A stretch of DNA of 64,000 bases from Gammaproteobacteria bacterium (GTDB lineage: Bacteria; Pseudomonadota; Gammaproteobacteria; Tenderiales; Tenderiaceae): NCBI GenBank assembly GCA_021731365.1, contig JAKFXL010000011.1:1-64000 (forward strand), read 5' to 3'. The position numbers and the translations under genes were made by a program. This document shows, in pieces, positions 53,357-62,740 of this stretch; within the stretch, counting starts at the first letter, position 1; each line of letters begins with the position of its first letter. The notes below the pieces were generated by a model. The model was not told where the DNA came from. It worked only from the letters and a program-made list of their open reading frames with translations, and did no database searches.

Positions 53357-53605
53357 ATGCGTGGCTCCATTCCAGCTCGTTTTGCTCCCGTTCTTTTTGG
53401 GGCTATTCTATCAACCATTATGGTTTCCATCGTGTCAGCAGCCGTTATCATCGTAAATCAAGGGATCACCACTGACTTTCTTGCGCGATGGGTAAGGAGC
53501 ATTGCGACTACATTACCGATTGCATTTCCTATTGTGCTTGTAGTTGGCCCTGCTGTACGGCAGGTGGTTGGCTATCTCACAACAACTCACCCTGACTCAA
53601 CGTGA
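53357..53605 (+). CDS. DUF2798 family membrane protein
   Basis: An 82-residue protein with two transmembrane helices (FAPVLFGAILSTIMVSIVSAAVI and SIATTLPIAFPIVLVVGPAV). IPARFAPVLFG at the N-terminus and VVGPAVRQVV near the end are hallmarks of DUF2798. Function unknown. GTTAGGC at 53250, about 100 bases upstream, resembles an attC right core, so it may be another cassette gene, but no left arm was found. Confidence 0.8.
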   Translation: MRGSIPARFAPVLFGAILSTIMVSIVSAAVIIVNQGITTDFLARWVRSIATTLPIAFPIVLVVGPAVRQVVGYLTTTHPDST

Positions 53606-53619
53606 AACCACATGTCGAC

Positions 53620-54276
53620 CTAAATCCCTTGCCGCCTGTGGTCAACCCAGAGCTCACTTCGCGCAACCACCAACGCCCGGACCAGCAGATACAACACTAC
53701 GCCGTTTAATAGGTGCCACATGAAATGCGTCCCGATAGTGAGCAATTCACACACGGCTGCATCTACGGTGCGGAATGCCAGTGAAGCACAAAAAACTAGC
53801 GCGCCCAGCAACAGTGATAAACGCCCATTCTGATTGGTTAGATAGTGAAAGCTGCCCAACAGCAGCAGCACCGAGATTGCGGGCAGGTACATGGCTGAGC
53901 CATTCAGCGACAGCGGGAACTGTAGCGCTACTATACTTGCCATCAGGAACAGCGCCACTGCCATAGCGCAATTTAACGCGGACCAGCGGATCACCTGACG
54001 ACAATAGAGACAGAGGAAGGTGAGCTGAAACAGAAATATGGGAATAACATCAAGCCACTTTGCCCACACAGTGGCATAGGTATGAAACAGGCCGCTACCG
54101 ATCCCGATGGTGGCAATAAGCAGCACCAGAAACTTATGACCGCCCTCCCCCCCCGCACCGCGCTGCAACAGTCGCCACGCCACAAAGGCGGCAATCAGGA
54201 ATGAGAGGTTGCTCAATGCGTTTAGTGGCTCTGCCCAAAGTCCTGGCCCTATCCGTTCGCAGTAGTTGTCAATCAT
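53620..54276 (-). CDS. Ceramidase-like integral membrane protein
   Basis: A 218-residue protein with seven predicted hydrophobic segments. YCERIGPGLWAEPLNALSNLSF at the start, IGSGLFHTYATVWAKWLDVIPI near 80, and GTHFMWHLLNGVVLYLLVRA near the end match the alkaline ceramidase/CREST family, including the conserved His and Asp that bind zinc. Substrate in bacteria unknown. It is convergent with DUF2798, 14 bases apart. Confidence 0.8.
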   Translation of the reverse strand: MIDNYCERIGPGLWAEPLNALSNLSFLIAAFVAWRLLQRGAGGEGGHKFLVLLIATIGIGSGLFHTYATVWAKWLDVIPIFLFQLTFLCLYCRQVIRWSALNCAMAVALFLMASIVALQFPLSLNGSAMYLPAISVLLLLGSFHYLTNQNGRLSLLLGALVFCASLAFRTVDAAVCELLTIGTHFMWHLLNGVVLYLLVRALVVARSELWVDHRRQGI

Positions 54277-54415
54277 CCTGCATTTCCTGGATCTACTTGT
54301 CAGGCCATAGGGTATCAGCCGTGTAGTTCTGTTAACAGACTAACCGATTGGGTTAGCTGGCAGGGTGCGGGTTAATTCCGCTCACTCTCAACCGCGCCTA
54401 TGCAAGGAGCTGTAT

Positions 54416-55177
54416 TTAGAAGCTATACGCCAACGTAACAGTGCTTTTTCGATCACTCTTCACCACCCCTTCCGGAACTGTTGAGGTGTACTGCAGGGCA
54501 TAAGAGAGTTTTATTGCCAACGAACCATTCAGTCTGTGTTTGAAGCTGGTGGCTGAGCTGAAGACGTTGGCACCATTGCCACTGCTGGATATTTCAGCGC
54601 CGATATCCTCTGTCAGCAGGGTATCTTTATCAATATTCCAGATAAAATCCCCGTTTAGCCATGCCACCTTTTTGTGGTCAACCGGCTCATCTTCCGGTTT
54701 ACTCTGGCGCGCGCCAGGGCCCGCCTCTAGATCCAGAGTTATTCCCTCTTTTGCGATCACTCGCTGGCCGTAACCGACAATTCCGCTGGAGCGATAGTCA
54801 TAACCACTGAACCGGTCACTCTCATATTTGACCAGACCAAAGAAATATTGGCGGTTATCAACCTTAAATTTGGATTTGACGCTAGCGCTATAGGCTTCAC
54901 CAGTGGTATTGGTTGCATCTTGAGTATGCATCGCCTCCAGGGTTGCCCTGTTACGCCAGTAGGTCCGTTCATTCAGGGTGCTGGCTTTTCCGTTAATGGT
55001 CTCTGTATTGGTATTGCCGCTATGGGTAATAAAACCAAACTCTACTTCACTTTGCCATGTTGTGGGCACAACATCCTGAGCCATCACCTGCGCGGGGGCC
55101 AATAACGCCGCCACGGTGGCCAAGCTTACAAAGAGTGAGGGGGGCACAAAACGCATGTTTCTATCTATCCATGGCAC
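54416..55177 (-). CDS. DUF481 outer-membrane beta-barrel protein
   Basis: A 253-residue exported protein. A signal ends near PAQVMAQ at residue 34. The mature protein has alternating beta strands (TWQSEVEFGFITHSGNTNTE, YFFGLVKYESDRFSGYDYR) and ends KSTVTLAYSF, with a terminal Phe as expected of outer-membrane barrels. It matches DUF481 (salt-induced outer membrane protein family). ATG at 55177 or 55156. Confidence 0.85.
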   Translation of the reverse strand: MPWIDRNMRFVPPSLFVSLATVAALLAPAQVMAQDVVPTTWQSEVEFGFITHSGNTNTETINGKASTLNERTYWRNRATLEAMHTQDATNTTGEAYSASVKSKFKVDNRQYFFGLVKYESDRFSGYDYRSSGIVGYGQRVIAKEGITLDLEAGPGARQSKPEDEPVDHKKVAWLNGDFIWNIDKDTLLTEDIGAEISSSGNGANVFSSATSFKHRLNGSLAIKLSYALQYTSTVPEGVVKSDRKSTVTLAYSF

Positions 55178-55403
55178 TGTCTATGGGCGGTATTTTATCT
55201 GTTGCGAGGCTCCCTATTCTGGGAAAAAGTATGCGGCAACTCATAACATAGATAAATTTGGCGCGATTGTGCCTAGATTTTGCCTATATTTCATCACTAT
55301 TTATTTAAATAATGGTGAACGACCGATAACAAAATCATAACCTTCTGATAGCTATATGATTTATACAAAAAACCACAAAGCATGATGGTCATATACGCAG
55401 CAA

Positions 55404-56615
55404 CTAATCACCAATAAGGATGCGGCAGGTTTCGCTCGCCCAGGCGATGGACTGCAGGTAGGCATCCATAATCACTTCCCGTGGCAGCTCGCTGTGCAGC
55501 ACTTCGTCCCACTCGCTCGACTCGTAGTGCAGTACCATGGCCAGGATATTGCCGGGGATCCCTTCATGGCTGGCCAGGGCACTATTTACCTCTTCAGACA
55601 TAGAGAGCATTTCAAGCACGTTCTCCATCTCCATATCGAGCAAGGCATCCAGCACGGAGAGCAGCCCCACGGTAAAACAGAGATCATCAGCGGGATAACC
55701 CCTGGCCTTGGCCAGAAGTTCACTCATCTTGGCGCGGACAACGGCGGTCACCATCAGCTCCACCGGTTTATCATCAAAGCGTGACAGTATTAACAGGGTA
55801 GCCCAACGTTTGATCACGTTGGTACCCAAAAAAACCACCGCACGCTGGATTGAGTCGATGGGTTTTGGCAGCCCGAAAAACGAGGAGTTGATATAACGCA
55901 GCAGTTTGTAGCTCAGCCCAACATCGTGGCTGATTAAGATTTCAAGTTTAGGAACGGTGACATCCGGATGCTGTAGCTCGGCCAGCAGCTTGATCAGCGC
56001 TATCTGGTTACCCGGCAGCCGTTTGCGTTTGATGATTTTGGGGCGGGAGAAAAAATAGCCCTGAAAGTAGTGAAAACCCAGATCACGGCAAACCTCATAC
56101 TCCTCATACGCCTCCACCTTCTCAGCCAGCAGCTTGAGGTGCGGGTAATCACTGAGCGCTACCACATGGTAGCGGAGAGTATCTTCAGACATCGCCTGAA
56201 TATCGATCTTGATAATATGCACCAGCGCCAGTAGTGGCAGGACCGCTTCACGGTAGACAAAGTTATCCAGTGCAATGGTATACCCTTGTTGGGCAAGCCG
56301 TTTGATGCTTTCAATCAACTCGTCATCAATATCAACACTCTCCAGCACCTCAATCACAACCCGATCATTTGGCAGGGGTAACGGATAGGTACCGACCAAA
56401 AAACCGCGGGAGAGGTTAATAAACGCCAGTCGGCTGCCCACCAGGCTATCGGTGCCAATCTCGGTAAAGGCGTTAAGCAGTGTCTGTGAGGTTGCCACAT
56501 CCCCCTCTGGGAGCTTGGCACGATTTTCATCATCGGAGCGATACAGCAGCTCATAACCCAGCACATGTTGTGTACGGTTGTAGATAGGTTGACGGGCAAT
56601 AAAAATATCAGGCAT
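55404..56615 (-). CDS. EAL-like/HDOD signalling protein (YuxH type)
   Basis: A 403-residue protein. The N-terminal half resembles an EAL phosphodiesterase domain but key residues are replaced: GYELLYRS stands for the EAL motif and LDNFVY for the catalytic acids, so it is likely inactive. The C-terminal half is an HDOD domain (KLLRYINSSFFGLPKPIDSIQRAVVFLG). Such proteins act in cyclic-di-GMP-linked or motility regulation by binding partners. It stands next to mgtE with no clear link. Confidence 0.88.
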   Translation of the reverse strand: MPDIFIARQPIYNRTQHVLGYELLYRSDDENRAKLPEGDVATSQTLLNAFTEIGTDSLVGSRLAFINLSRGFLVGTYPLPLPNDRVVIEVLESVDIDDELIESIKRLAQQGYTIALDNFVYREAVLPLLALVHIIKIDIQAMSEDTLRYHVVALSDYPHLKLLAEKVEAYEEYEVCRDLGFHYFQGYFFSRPKIIKRKRLPGNQIALIKLLAELQHPDVTVPKLEILISHDVGLSYKLLRYINSSFFGLPKPIDSIQRAVVFLGTNVIKRWATLLILSRFDDKPVELMVTAVVRAKMSELLAKARGYPADDLCFTVGLLSVLDALLDMEMENVLEMLSMSEEVNSALASHEGIPGNILAMVLHYESSEWDEVLHSELPREVIMDAYLQSIAWASETCRILIGD

Positions 56616-56726
56616 TCGCTCATCCGTTCTTTAATGGCCACTGACGTACTCAAGGTATCGGCCAAATCAGACAATTCACCAACGGTTTCTCACCCGCCAC
56701 AGGGCACCAGACATTTATAGACCAGG

Positions 56727-58085
56727 TTAGAGCAGCAGCAGTGTCGCCAAGCCTAAAAAGACGGAGAAACCCACCACATCCGTCACGGTGGTTAATACCA
56801 CTGATGAGGAGAGTGCCGGATCGACACCAAAACGGCGCATTAACAGCGGGATTGTGGCCCCCGCCAGCGCCGCCATGACCATATTAATCATCATTGCAAC
56901 ACCGATAATCAGACCAATCCTGATATCACTAAACCAGATCCCGGCCACCACCCCAACCACCAGCGCCCAGAGCAGACCATTTAACGCCCCTACAGCCAAC
57001 TCTTTGATCAATATCCGTTTAGCGTTAGCAGAGTCAATATAACCCAAGGCCATCCCACGGATCACCAGGGTCAATGTCTGGCTGCCGGCAATGCCGCCCA
57101 TACTGGCAACAATTGGCATCAGTACCGCCAGCGCCACAATCTGTTGAATCGTCGCCTCAAACAGCCCAATCACCCAGGAGGCGAGAAAGGCGGTGAGCAG
57201 ATTGATGCCTAGCCAGATACCACGCCGCCGTGAGCTGGTGACCACCGGGGCAAAGATGTCATCCTCTTCATCCATACCGGCCATGCTCATGATCGAGTGT
57301 TCGGCCTCGTCACGAATCACATCAACCACGTCATCGATGGTGATACGGCCCAGCAGTTTGCCATCATCATCCACTACGGGAGCGGAGATCAGGTCGCGGA
57401 ACTCAAATATCTCCGCCACCTCACGCGCTGTCATCAGGGCGGGAATAGGATCGATATCCTTCTCCATCACCCGCCCCACACTCAGGCTTGGATCTTTTGT
57501 CAGCAGGTCAGAGATGGAGAGCAGACCGATATAGCGGTCTGCCCGGTTTACCACGATCAGATAGTCGGTCATGGGCGGGATTTCACCACGCAGCCGCAGA
57601 TACCGCAGCACCACGTCCAGCGTCACATTAGGGCGCACGGTGATGGTATCGATATTCATCAGACCCCCCGCGGTGTCCTCTGAATAGGCCAGCATCGTCT
57701 CCAGCCGCTCACGATCCTGGCTGCCCATCGAGGCCAGCACCTCCTGAATAACAATGTCAGGCAGATCCTGGAGCAGGTCGGCCAGATCGTCCGTCTCCAT
57801 GGTCTCGGCGGCGGCCACCAGCTCGGCGGGGGCCATCTGCCGGATGAGTTTGGCACGTACATCATCATTGACGTAGGTGAGTACCTCACCATCCTTTTCC
57901 GGCTCCACCAGCTCCCAGACCAATTCACGTTCGCTGGGATGCAGCGATTCGAGCAGATGGGCGATTTCAGCGGGATAGAGTTCATTAACCATGCGCCGAA
58001 TATTGACCAGACGGCCACTCGCCAACGCCGTCGCAAACCGCTGCAGGCGTGTCTGGGTCTGTTCGTTGTCTGGGGAGTCAGGCAT
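56727..58085 (-). CDS. mgtE: Magnesium transporter MgtE
   Basis: A 452-residue channel-type magnesium transporter. The N-terminal helical domain is followed by two CBS domains near 140-260 and five transmembrane helices in the C-terminal third, with the AVLMPIVASMGGIAGSQT pore region. ATG at 58085 is taken; TTG at 58094 is in the same frame. No ribosome site is clear. It lies downstream of ptsI on the same strand, with an 89-base gap. Confidence 0.93.
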   Translation of the reverse strand: MPDSPDNEQTQTRLQRFATALASGRLVNIRRMVNELYPAEIAHLLESLHPSERELVWELVEPEKDGEVLTYVNDDVRAKLIRQMAPAELVAAAETMETDDLADLLQDLPDIVIQEVLASMGSQDRERLETMLAYSEDTAGGLMNIDTITVRPNVTLDVVLRYLRLRGEIPPMTDYLIVVNRADRYIGLLSISDLLTKDPSLSVGRVMEKDIDPIPALMTAREVAEIFEFRDLISAPVVDDDGKLLGRITIDDVVDVIRDEAEHSIMSMAGMDEEDDIFAPVVTSSRRRGIWLGINLLTAFLASWVIGLFEATIQQIVALAVLMPIVASMGGIAGSQTLTLVIRGMALGYIDSANAKRILIKELAVGALNGLLWALVVGVVAGIWFSDIRIGLIIGVAMMINMVMAALAGATIPLLMRRFGVDPALSSSVVLTTVTDVVGFSVFLGLATLLLL

Positions 58086-58182
58086 CAGCGGCAATCATCA
58101 CGTCAGGAGGCAAAGTGGTTGCCGGAATTCTAAGGGGAATAGACGCTTAGCGCCACCCCTTAATTAAGAAACAGAAGATTGT

Positions 58183-59934
58183 TTACGAACCTGTTTTACG
58201 ACTGTTCAGGCGCTCAACCAACGTCTCAACTTCGACCATGGAGGGGAGCTGCAGTACCCCCCGCACCTTTTTGACCAGCTCATCAACATCACTCTCCTGC
58301 ACGATGCGTTTCACCTCCGGCACCATCACTGGCTGCATGCTGAAATGGCGCAACCCCAGCCCCAACAGCAGCCGGGTATAACGCGGCTCCCCCGCCATCT
58401 CCCCACACATGGAGACCGGGATACCCGCCTTGTGCCCCGCCTTGATCGCCATGCTGATCAACCGCAATACCGCCGGGTGGGTGGGCTGATAGAGATAGTT
58501 AACCGCGTTATCAAGACGGTCTGCCGCCAGCGTATACTGCACCAGATCATTGGTACCAATAGAGAAAAAGTCGAGATATCTGGCAAAGGTATCGGCACAG
58601 AGCGCCGCCGCAGGCACCTCGATCATGCCACCAATCTCAATATTGGCATCAAAGGATTTGCCCTCACGACGCAGCTCCTGCTTGGCCTGCTCGACCAGCT
58701 CCAGCGCCTGATGCAGCTCCTGCATACTCGACAACATCGGCAGCATCATGCTCACCGGCCCCTCGGCCGCCACCCGTAAAATTGCCCGCAGTTGTGGTTT
58801 GAAGAGCGCGGGGTCACGCAAACAGAGGCGAATCGCCCGCAATCCCAGCGCTGAATTGGTCGGCACGACACCACGTCGATCCGAGTGCAGCTCTTTGTCC
58901 ACCCCCAGATCAAGGGTTCGGATCGTCAACGGCGCACCCTTAAGCGCCAGAACGATATTACGATAGGAGCTGAGCTGCTCCTCCTCATCAGGCAACTCAG
59001 TTCGGTTCATGAAGAGATATTCAGTGCGGTACAGCCCCACCCCTTTTGCCGCCACCCGCGCCAACATCACCATATCCTCAGGCAGCTCAACATTGGCAAG
59101 CAGCGTGACCGCCACACCATCGTGGCTGACGGCAGGCAGCTCCTTAAACTTGTTCAGTTCGGCCGAATCGTGACGCTCCTGGGTCTGGCGGTGGCGGTAA
59201 TGGCGGATGCTGCGCTCATCAGCACCGGCAATCACCACACCATGGTGGCCATCCACCACCAGGTGTTCCCCCTGCTCCAGGTAACGCAGTACATGTTTAA
59301 CCCCCACCACAGCAGGAATACCCAGGCTACGCGCCAAAATTGTGGTATGGGAGGTGGGGCCACCATACTCGGTCACAAAGGCCACAATCCCTTCATGCTG
59401 GAGCATGACCGTATCCGCCGGGGCCAGATCATCAGCGATGACAATCCGTCCCTCCAGACCCCCATCACCCGCGCTGGGCAGACGTTCGCTCTGGTTCAGC
59501 AGGATCCGCTGAATGCAGTTAACCGCATGGTTAACATCATCCTTACGGGTGCGTAGATAGGGATCATCCATCGCCTCAAACACCGCCACCAGTGCATCGC
59601 GCTGCAGCTTCAGCGCCCACTCGGCGTTACAGCCACGTTGACGAATCACCTCAATAGGTTTTTGGGAGATGGCCTTATCCGCCATCATCAGCAGATGTGT
59701 ATCAAAAAAAGAGGCGATATCAACAGGTGTGTTCTGGGGGATTCTGTCACGTATCGTGATCAGATGTTGCTGCGCGACCGCCAGGGCCCGGTTAAACCGG
59801 CCAACCTCCGCCTCAATCAGGTGCGCCTCAATCAGGTATTCGCGTATGCTCGGCTGGTTACGTTGCAGCAGATGGGCCTTGCCCATGGCAATGCCACGGG
59901 AGACCCCTACCCCTTTAAGGCCAAGTGTCGCCAC
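58183..59934 (-). CDS. ptsI: Phosphoenolpyruvate-protein phosphotransferase (Enzyme I)
   Basis: A 583-residue enzyme that starts the PTS phosphorelay by moving phosphate from PEP to HPr. The phospho-His is in GGPTSHTTILARS near 190; the PEP-binding part has DLGVDKELHSDRRG-like loops, GTNDLVQYTLAADR and MCGEMAGEP with the catalytic Cys. It lacks the GAF domain of PtsP. Start GTG at 59934 has AGGA at good spacing. It belongs to the cluster with ptsH, EIIA-Man, rapZ, hprK and ptsN. Confidence 0.95.
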   Translation of the reverse strand: MATLGLKGVGVSRGIAMGKAHLLQRNQPSIREYLIEAHLIEAEVGRFNRALAVAQQHLITIRDRIPQNTPVDIASFFDTHLLMMADKAISQKPIEVIRQRGCNAEWALKLQRDALVAVFEAMDDPYLRTRKDDVNHAVNCIQRILLNQSERLPSAGDGGLEGRIVIADDLAPADTVMLQHEGIVAFVTEYGGPTSHTTILARSLGIPAVVGVKHVLRYLEQGEHLVVDGHHGVVIAGADERSIRHYRHRQTQERHDSAELNKFKELPAVSHDGVAVTLLANVELPEDMVMLARVAAKGVGLYRTEYLFMNRTELPDEEEQLSSYRNIVLALKGAPLTIRTLDLGVDKELHSDRRGVVPTNSALGLRAIRLCLRDPALFKPQLRAILRVAAEGPVSMMLPMLSSMQELHQALELVEQAKQELRREGKSFDANIEIGGMIEVPAAALCADTFARYLDFFSIGTNDLVQYTLAADRLDNAVNYLYQPTHPAVLRLISMAIKAGHKAGIPVSMCGEMAGEPRYTRLLLGLGLRHFSMQPVMVPEVKRIVQESDVDELVKKVRGVLQLPSMVEVETLVERLNSRKTGS

Positions 59935-60133
59935 CCCGTTAATCCTGACGCACGATTAAAGACAACCCAACGTCACAGGCAGCGGGGATAGCGACCCCTT
60001 CACAATCGTCATGGAGCCACAACACGGCATTAATACAAAGTGGCAACGACCCAGATCCCTGATAATCCATGTGTGCCCCTTAGGTGCTCAGCAATAGCTG
60101 TGCATTATTAAACCATTCTTAACTTAACTTCAA

Positions 60134-60403
60134 CTACTCCGCCTCGCCAAAACGCTCCACTACCAGCTGTTCCAGTGCCGCCATCGCCTGCTCTTCATCC
60201 GGGCCATCTGCCGTCAGCTCCAACATCGAACCACGACTGGCAGCAAGCATCATCACCCCCATAATGCTTTTGCCATTGGCGCTACGGCTCCCTTTACACA
60301 TGGTAATTTCACTGGCAAACCCCGATGCCGTTTTTACAAACTTAGAGGCGGCACGGGCATGCAACCCCAACTTGTTTACTATTTCCACCGTTCTATTAAT
60401 CAC
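60134..60403 (-). CDS. ptsH: HPr phosphocarrier protein
   Basis: An 89-residue carrier. The phosphorylated His is in LGLHARAASKF near 15; the regulatory Ser is in NGKSIMGVMML near 46, which fits the HPr kinase gene nearby. ATG overlaps the stop of the EIIA gene by 4 bases. Confidence 0.95.
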   Translation of the reverse strand: MINRTVEIVNKLGLHARAASKFVKTASGFASEITMCKGSRSANGKSIMGVMMLAASRGSMLELTADGPDEEQAMAALEQLVVERFGEAE

Positions 60404-60798
60404 AGGCTATCCGTTTCACAAATAAAAATACCGTCCCGGCCACCACTGAGCGCCTTATGTGCCAGCTCCATCAGCGGCAGATCCGGATAGTTAAACACCC
60501 GCACCAACATTGGCAGATTTAACCCGGCAACCACCATCACATTGGACTCACTGGCAAGACGGTTAGCCACGTTGCTGGGCGTTGAGCCATACATATCGGT
60601 CAATACCAGCACACCGCTGCCCCGCTCGAGACGTCGTACCGCCGCCAAGGCCTTGTCGTAAAGCGACTCCGGAACACAACCAGGCGAAACCGGCAGCAGC
60701 TCCAGTGCCATTGGGCACATCTCCAGCATCAGTGATGCGGTATCGGCTAACGAGCCACCCACCGTCTCGTGGCTGATAATCAGCAGTCCGGTGGTCAC
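60400..60798 (-). CDS. PTS EIIA component, mannose type
   Basis: A 132-residue domain. The phosphorylatable His lies in LLIISHETVGGSLAD near residue 10, and VLTDMYGSTPSNVANRL near 70 is typical of EIIA-Man. No EIIB, EIIC or EIID genes accompany it, so it likely has a regulatory role. Overlaps rapZ by 4 bases and ptsH by 4. Confidence 0.9.
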   Translation of the reverse strand: MTTGLLIISHETVGGSLADTASLMLEMCPMALELLPVSPGCVPESLYDKALAAVRRLERGSGVLVLTDMYGSTPSNVANRLASESNVMVVAGLNLPMLVRVFNYPDLPLMELAHKALSGGRDGIFICETDSL

Positions 60799-61652
60799 AG
60801 CGACAACTCCCGATGCCGCAGCAGCACATCAAAATTAAATGAAGAGAAGTGGTCATGCAGCCGTTTGGCAAGATAGACCGAACGGTGCTGACCGCCGGTA
60901 CAGCCAATCGCAACAGTCATGTAGGTGCGGTTATCGGCCTGAAACGCCGGTATCCAGCGCTCCAGAAAACGTTGAATATCCTGATACATCTCATTCACAT
61001 CAGGCTCTTTATCAAGAAACAGCTGCACTTCCTTCGACATCCCGGTCAACGCCCGCAGCTGTGGATCCCAATGGGGATTGGGCAGACAGCGGATGTCAAA
61101 GACAAAGTCCGCATCCACCGGAATACCGTGTTTAAAACCGAAGGAGAGGAAGGTCAAGGTCAGGCTTTTGCTGTCACTCAGCATCTGGGCGCGAATAATG
61201 TCGCGCAGCTGATGGATGTTGGTGCGGCTGCTATCGATGCACCAATCGGCGTTGATCGACACCCCCCCCAGCAGTTTGCGCTCCTGTTTGATCGCCTCCG
61301 CCAGAGAGGTGCCTGCCTTGGTGAGTGGGTGTTTGCGGCGTGTTTCGCTAAAACGTTTGATCAGTGTATTGTCATCCGCCTGTAAAAAGATGATCTCGCA
61401 GGCCAGCCCCAAGTCGCGAATCTGCGATATAAGATCGGCAAAACTGCCAAAGTCATTGTTCAGATTACGGGCATCAATCCCCACCGCAGCACGCTGATAC
61501 TCACCCAGCGCACCTTGCGCCATCTGGGTGGCAAACTCTTTCAGCAGACTCAGCGGCAGGTTGTCGATGCAGTAAAACGAAAGATCTTCCAGGGTGTGCA
61601 AAACCACACTTTTACCAGAACCCGACAGGCCGCTAACAATCACCAATTTCAT
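60795..61652 (-). CDS. rapZ: RNase adapter protein RapZ
   Basis: A 285-residue P-loop protein; in E. coli it delivers the GlmZ small RNA to RNase E. Walker A GLSGSGKSVVLHTLED is at the N-terminus, and the C-terminal GCTGGQHRSVYLAKRL is the RNA-binding signature. ATG at 61652 overlaps the hprK stop. Five upstream in-frame residues are not part of the family. Confidence 0.93.
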   Translation of the reverse strand: MKLVIVSGLSGSGKSVVLHTLEDLSFYCIDNLPLSLLKEFATQMAQGALGEYQRAAVGIDARNLNNDFGSFADLISQIRDLGLACEIIFLQADDNTLIKRFSETRRKHPLTKAGTSLAEAIKQERKLLGGVSINADWCIDSSRTNIHQLRDIIRAQMLSDSKSLTLTFLSFGFKHGIPVDADFVFDIRCLPNPHWDPQLRALTGMSKEVQLFLDKEPDVNEMYQDIQRFLERWIPAFQADNRTYMTVAIGCTGGQHRSVYLAKRLHDHFSSFNFDVLLRHRELSL

Positions 61653-62224
61653 GGCCGCCCCTCCCAAAAGGCACTCAACTTCACTTCAAACTCAGCTGCA
61701 TCATCATGTCCCTGCTGCCAGTGGCGACTCAAACGCACCGCCACCTCAACCAACAGTGGCAAATCACGGCCCCGGCCACAGGGTAACAGCACCTCTTTCA
61801 CACTGACTCCCAAATATGCCCAGTCACGCTGCTGACAATAGAGGCGCTCGCCCAGCACCCGTGGCACATCATCCGCCGTTTTAAGTGTCAGCACCAGCCC
61901 CAACGGCAACGCCTGACAGAGCACCTGTTCGCCGTAAAGGCGCGCCAAGTTTACCACCCCCAGGCCATGAATCTCGATAAAACCGGCCCCACCTGGCGGG
62001 CAACTCCCCACCAGCTGACCGTTAACAATCCTGAAGGCCACCTGATCATCGGCAACCAGACGGTGCCCCCGATCCACCAGCCCCAGCGCCAGATCGCTCT
62101 TGCCACAACCACTGCTACCGGTCAGCAGCACCCCCATGCCCAACACCTCAACCAGTGTGCCGTGGAGCGTAGCAATCTCATCGACCTCGCCCACTGTGGG
62201 GCCAAAAATGGGTTGTTGCGCCAT
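61649..62224 (-). CDS. hprK: Short HPr kinase/phosphorylase
   Basis: A 191-residue protein matching only the catalytic C-terminal domain of HPr kinase, which is about 310 residues in full length. Walker A LLTGSSGCGKSDLALGL is near 35-50; the signature FIEIHGLGVVNLARLYG is near 83. Similar short forms occur in alphaproteobacteria. It should phosphorylate the Ser of HPr. Six bases separate it from ptsN. Confidence 0.88.
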   Translation of the reverse strand: MAQQPIFGPTVGEVDEIATLHGTLVEVLGMGVLLTGSSGCGKSDLALGLVDRGHRLVADDQVAFRIVNGQLVGSCPPGGAGFIEIHGLGVVNLARLYGEQVLCQALPLGLVLTLKTADDVPRVLGERLYCQQRDWAYLGVSVKEVLLPCGRGRDLPLLVEVAVRLSRHWQQGHDDAAEFEVKLSAFWEGRP

Positions 62225-62230
62225 AGGCGA

Positions 62231-62713
62231 CTATGCCTGCTGACCTGCCTGACGGTGTGCCGACGACCACTTTTCCACCACGGCAGAGAGGCCCGCAGGT
62301 GTGGTTGTCTGGCGCAGTTCGCGACGTGTGGCGGCGTCGCTGAACATCTCTGCCAGGGCCGCCAGCAGCTGCAGATGCTCCTCCGTAGACTGCTCCGGCA
62401 CCATCAGCGCCACCACCAGGTCGACCGGCTCACCGTCAACCGCGTCGTAATCCACCGGCTCTGCAAACCGCACCAGTATGGCTATCGCCTGTGTCAGCGT
62501 ACCAAAGCGGCCATGGGGAATGGCAATGCCATGGCCCAACCCGGTACTGCCCAACCGCTCGCGGGCAATCAGACCGTTAAATATATCCGACTCTGACAAG
62601 GGCGCCCCCGCACCCACCAACAGCGCACTCAATACATCCATCGCACGCTTCTTACTGCTAACGGCCACGTCACAATGGATGTGCGGGACGGTCAATAATG
62701 CTGAGATTTCCAT
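62231..62713 (-). CDS. ptsN: PTS IIA-like nitrogen regulatory protein
   Basis: A 160-residue EIIA-Ntr domain. The active His is in GLGHGIAIPHGRFGTL near 68-80. EPVDLVVALMVPEQSTEEHLQLLAALA matches PtsN. Its role is regulation of potassium and nitrogen functions through its phosphorylation state. It starts 27 bases after the rpoN stop; the hpf gene that often lies between is absent. Confidence 0.93.
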   Translation of the reverse strand: MEISALLTVPHIHCDVAVSSKKRAMDVLSALLVGAGAPLSESDIFNGLIARERLGSTGLGHGIAIPHGRFGTLTQAIAILVRFAEPVDYDAVDGEPVDLVVALMVPEQSTEEHLQLLAALAEMFSDAATRRELRQTTTPAGLSAVVEKWSSAHRQAGQQA

Positions 62714-62740
62714 TTTGCTCTTTTTACCTGCTATACCGCG

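Noticed and set aside
53164-53475. 103-codon frame overlapping DUF2798
   Set aside because: It is in another frame of the DUF2798 gene for a third of its length and has no recognisable features.
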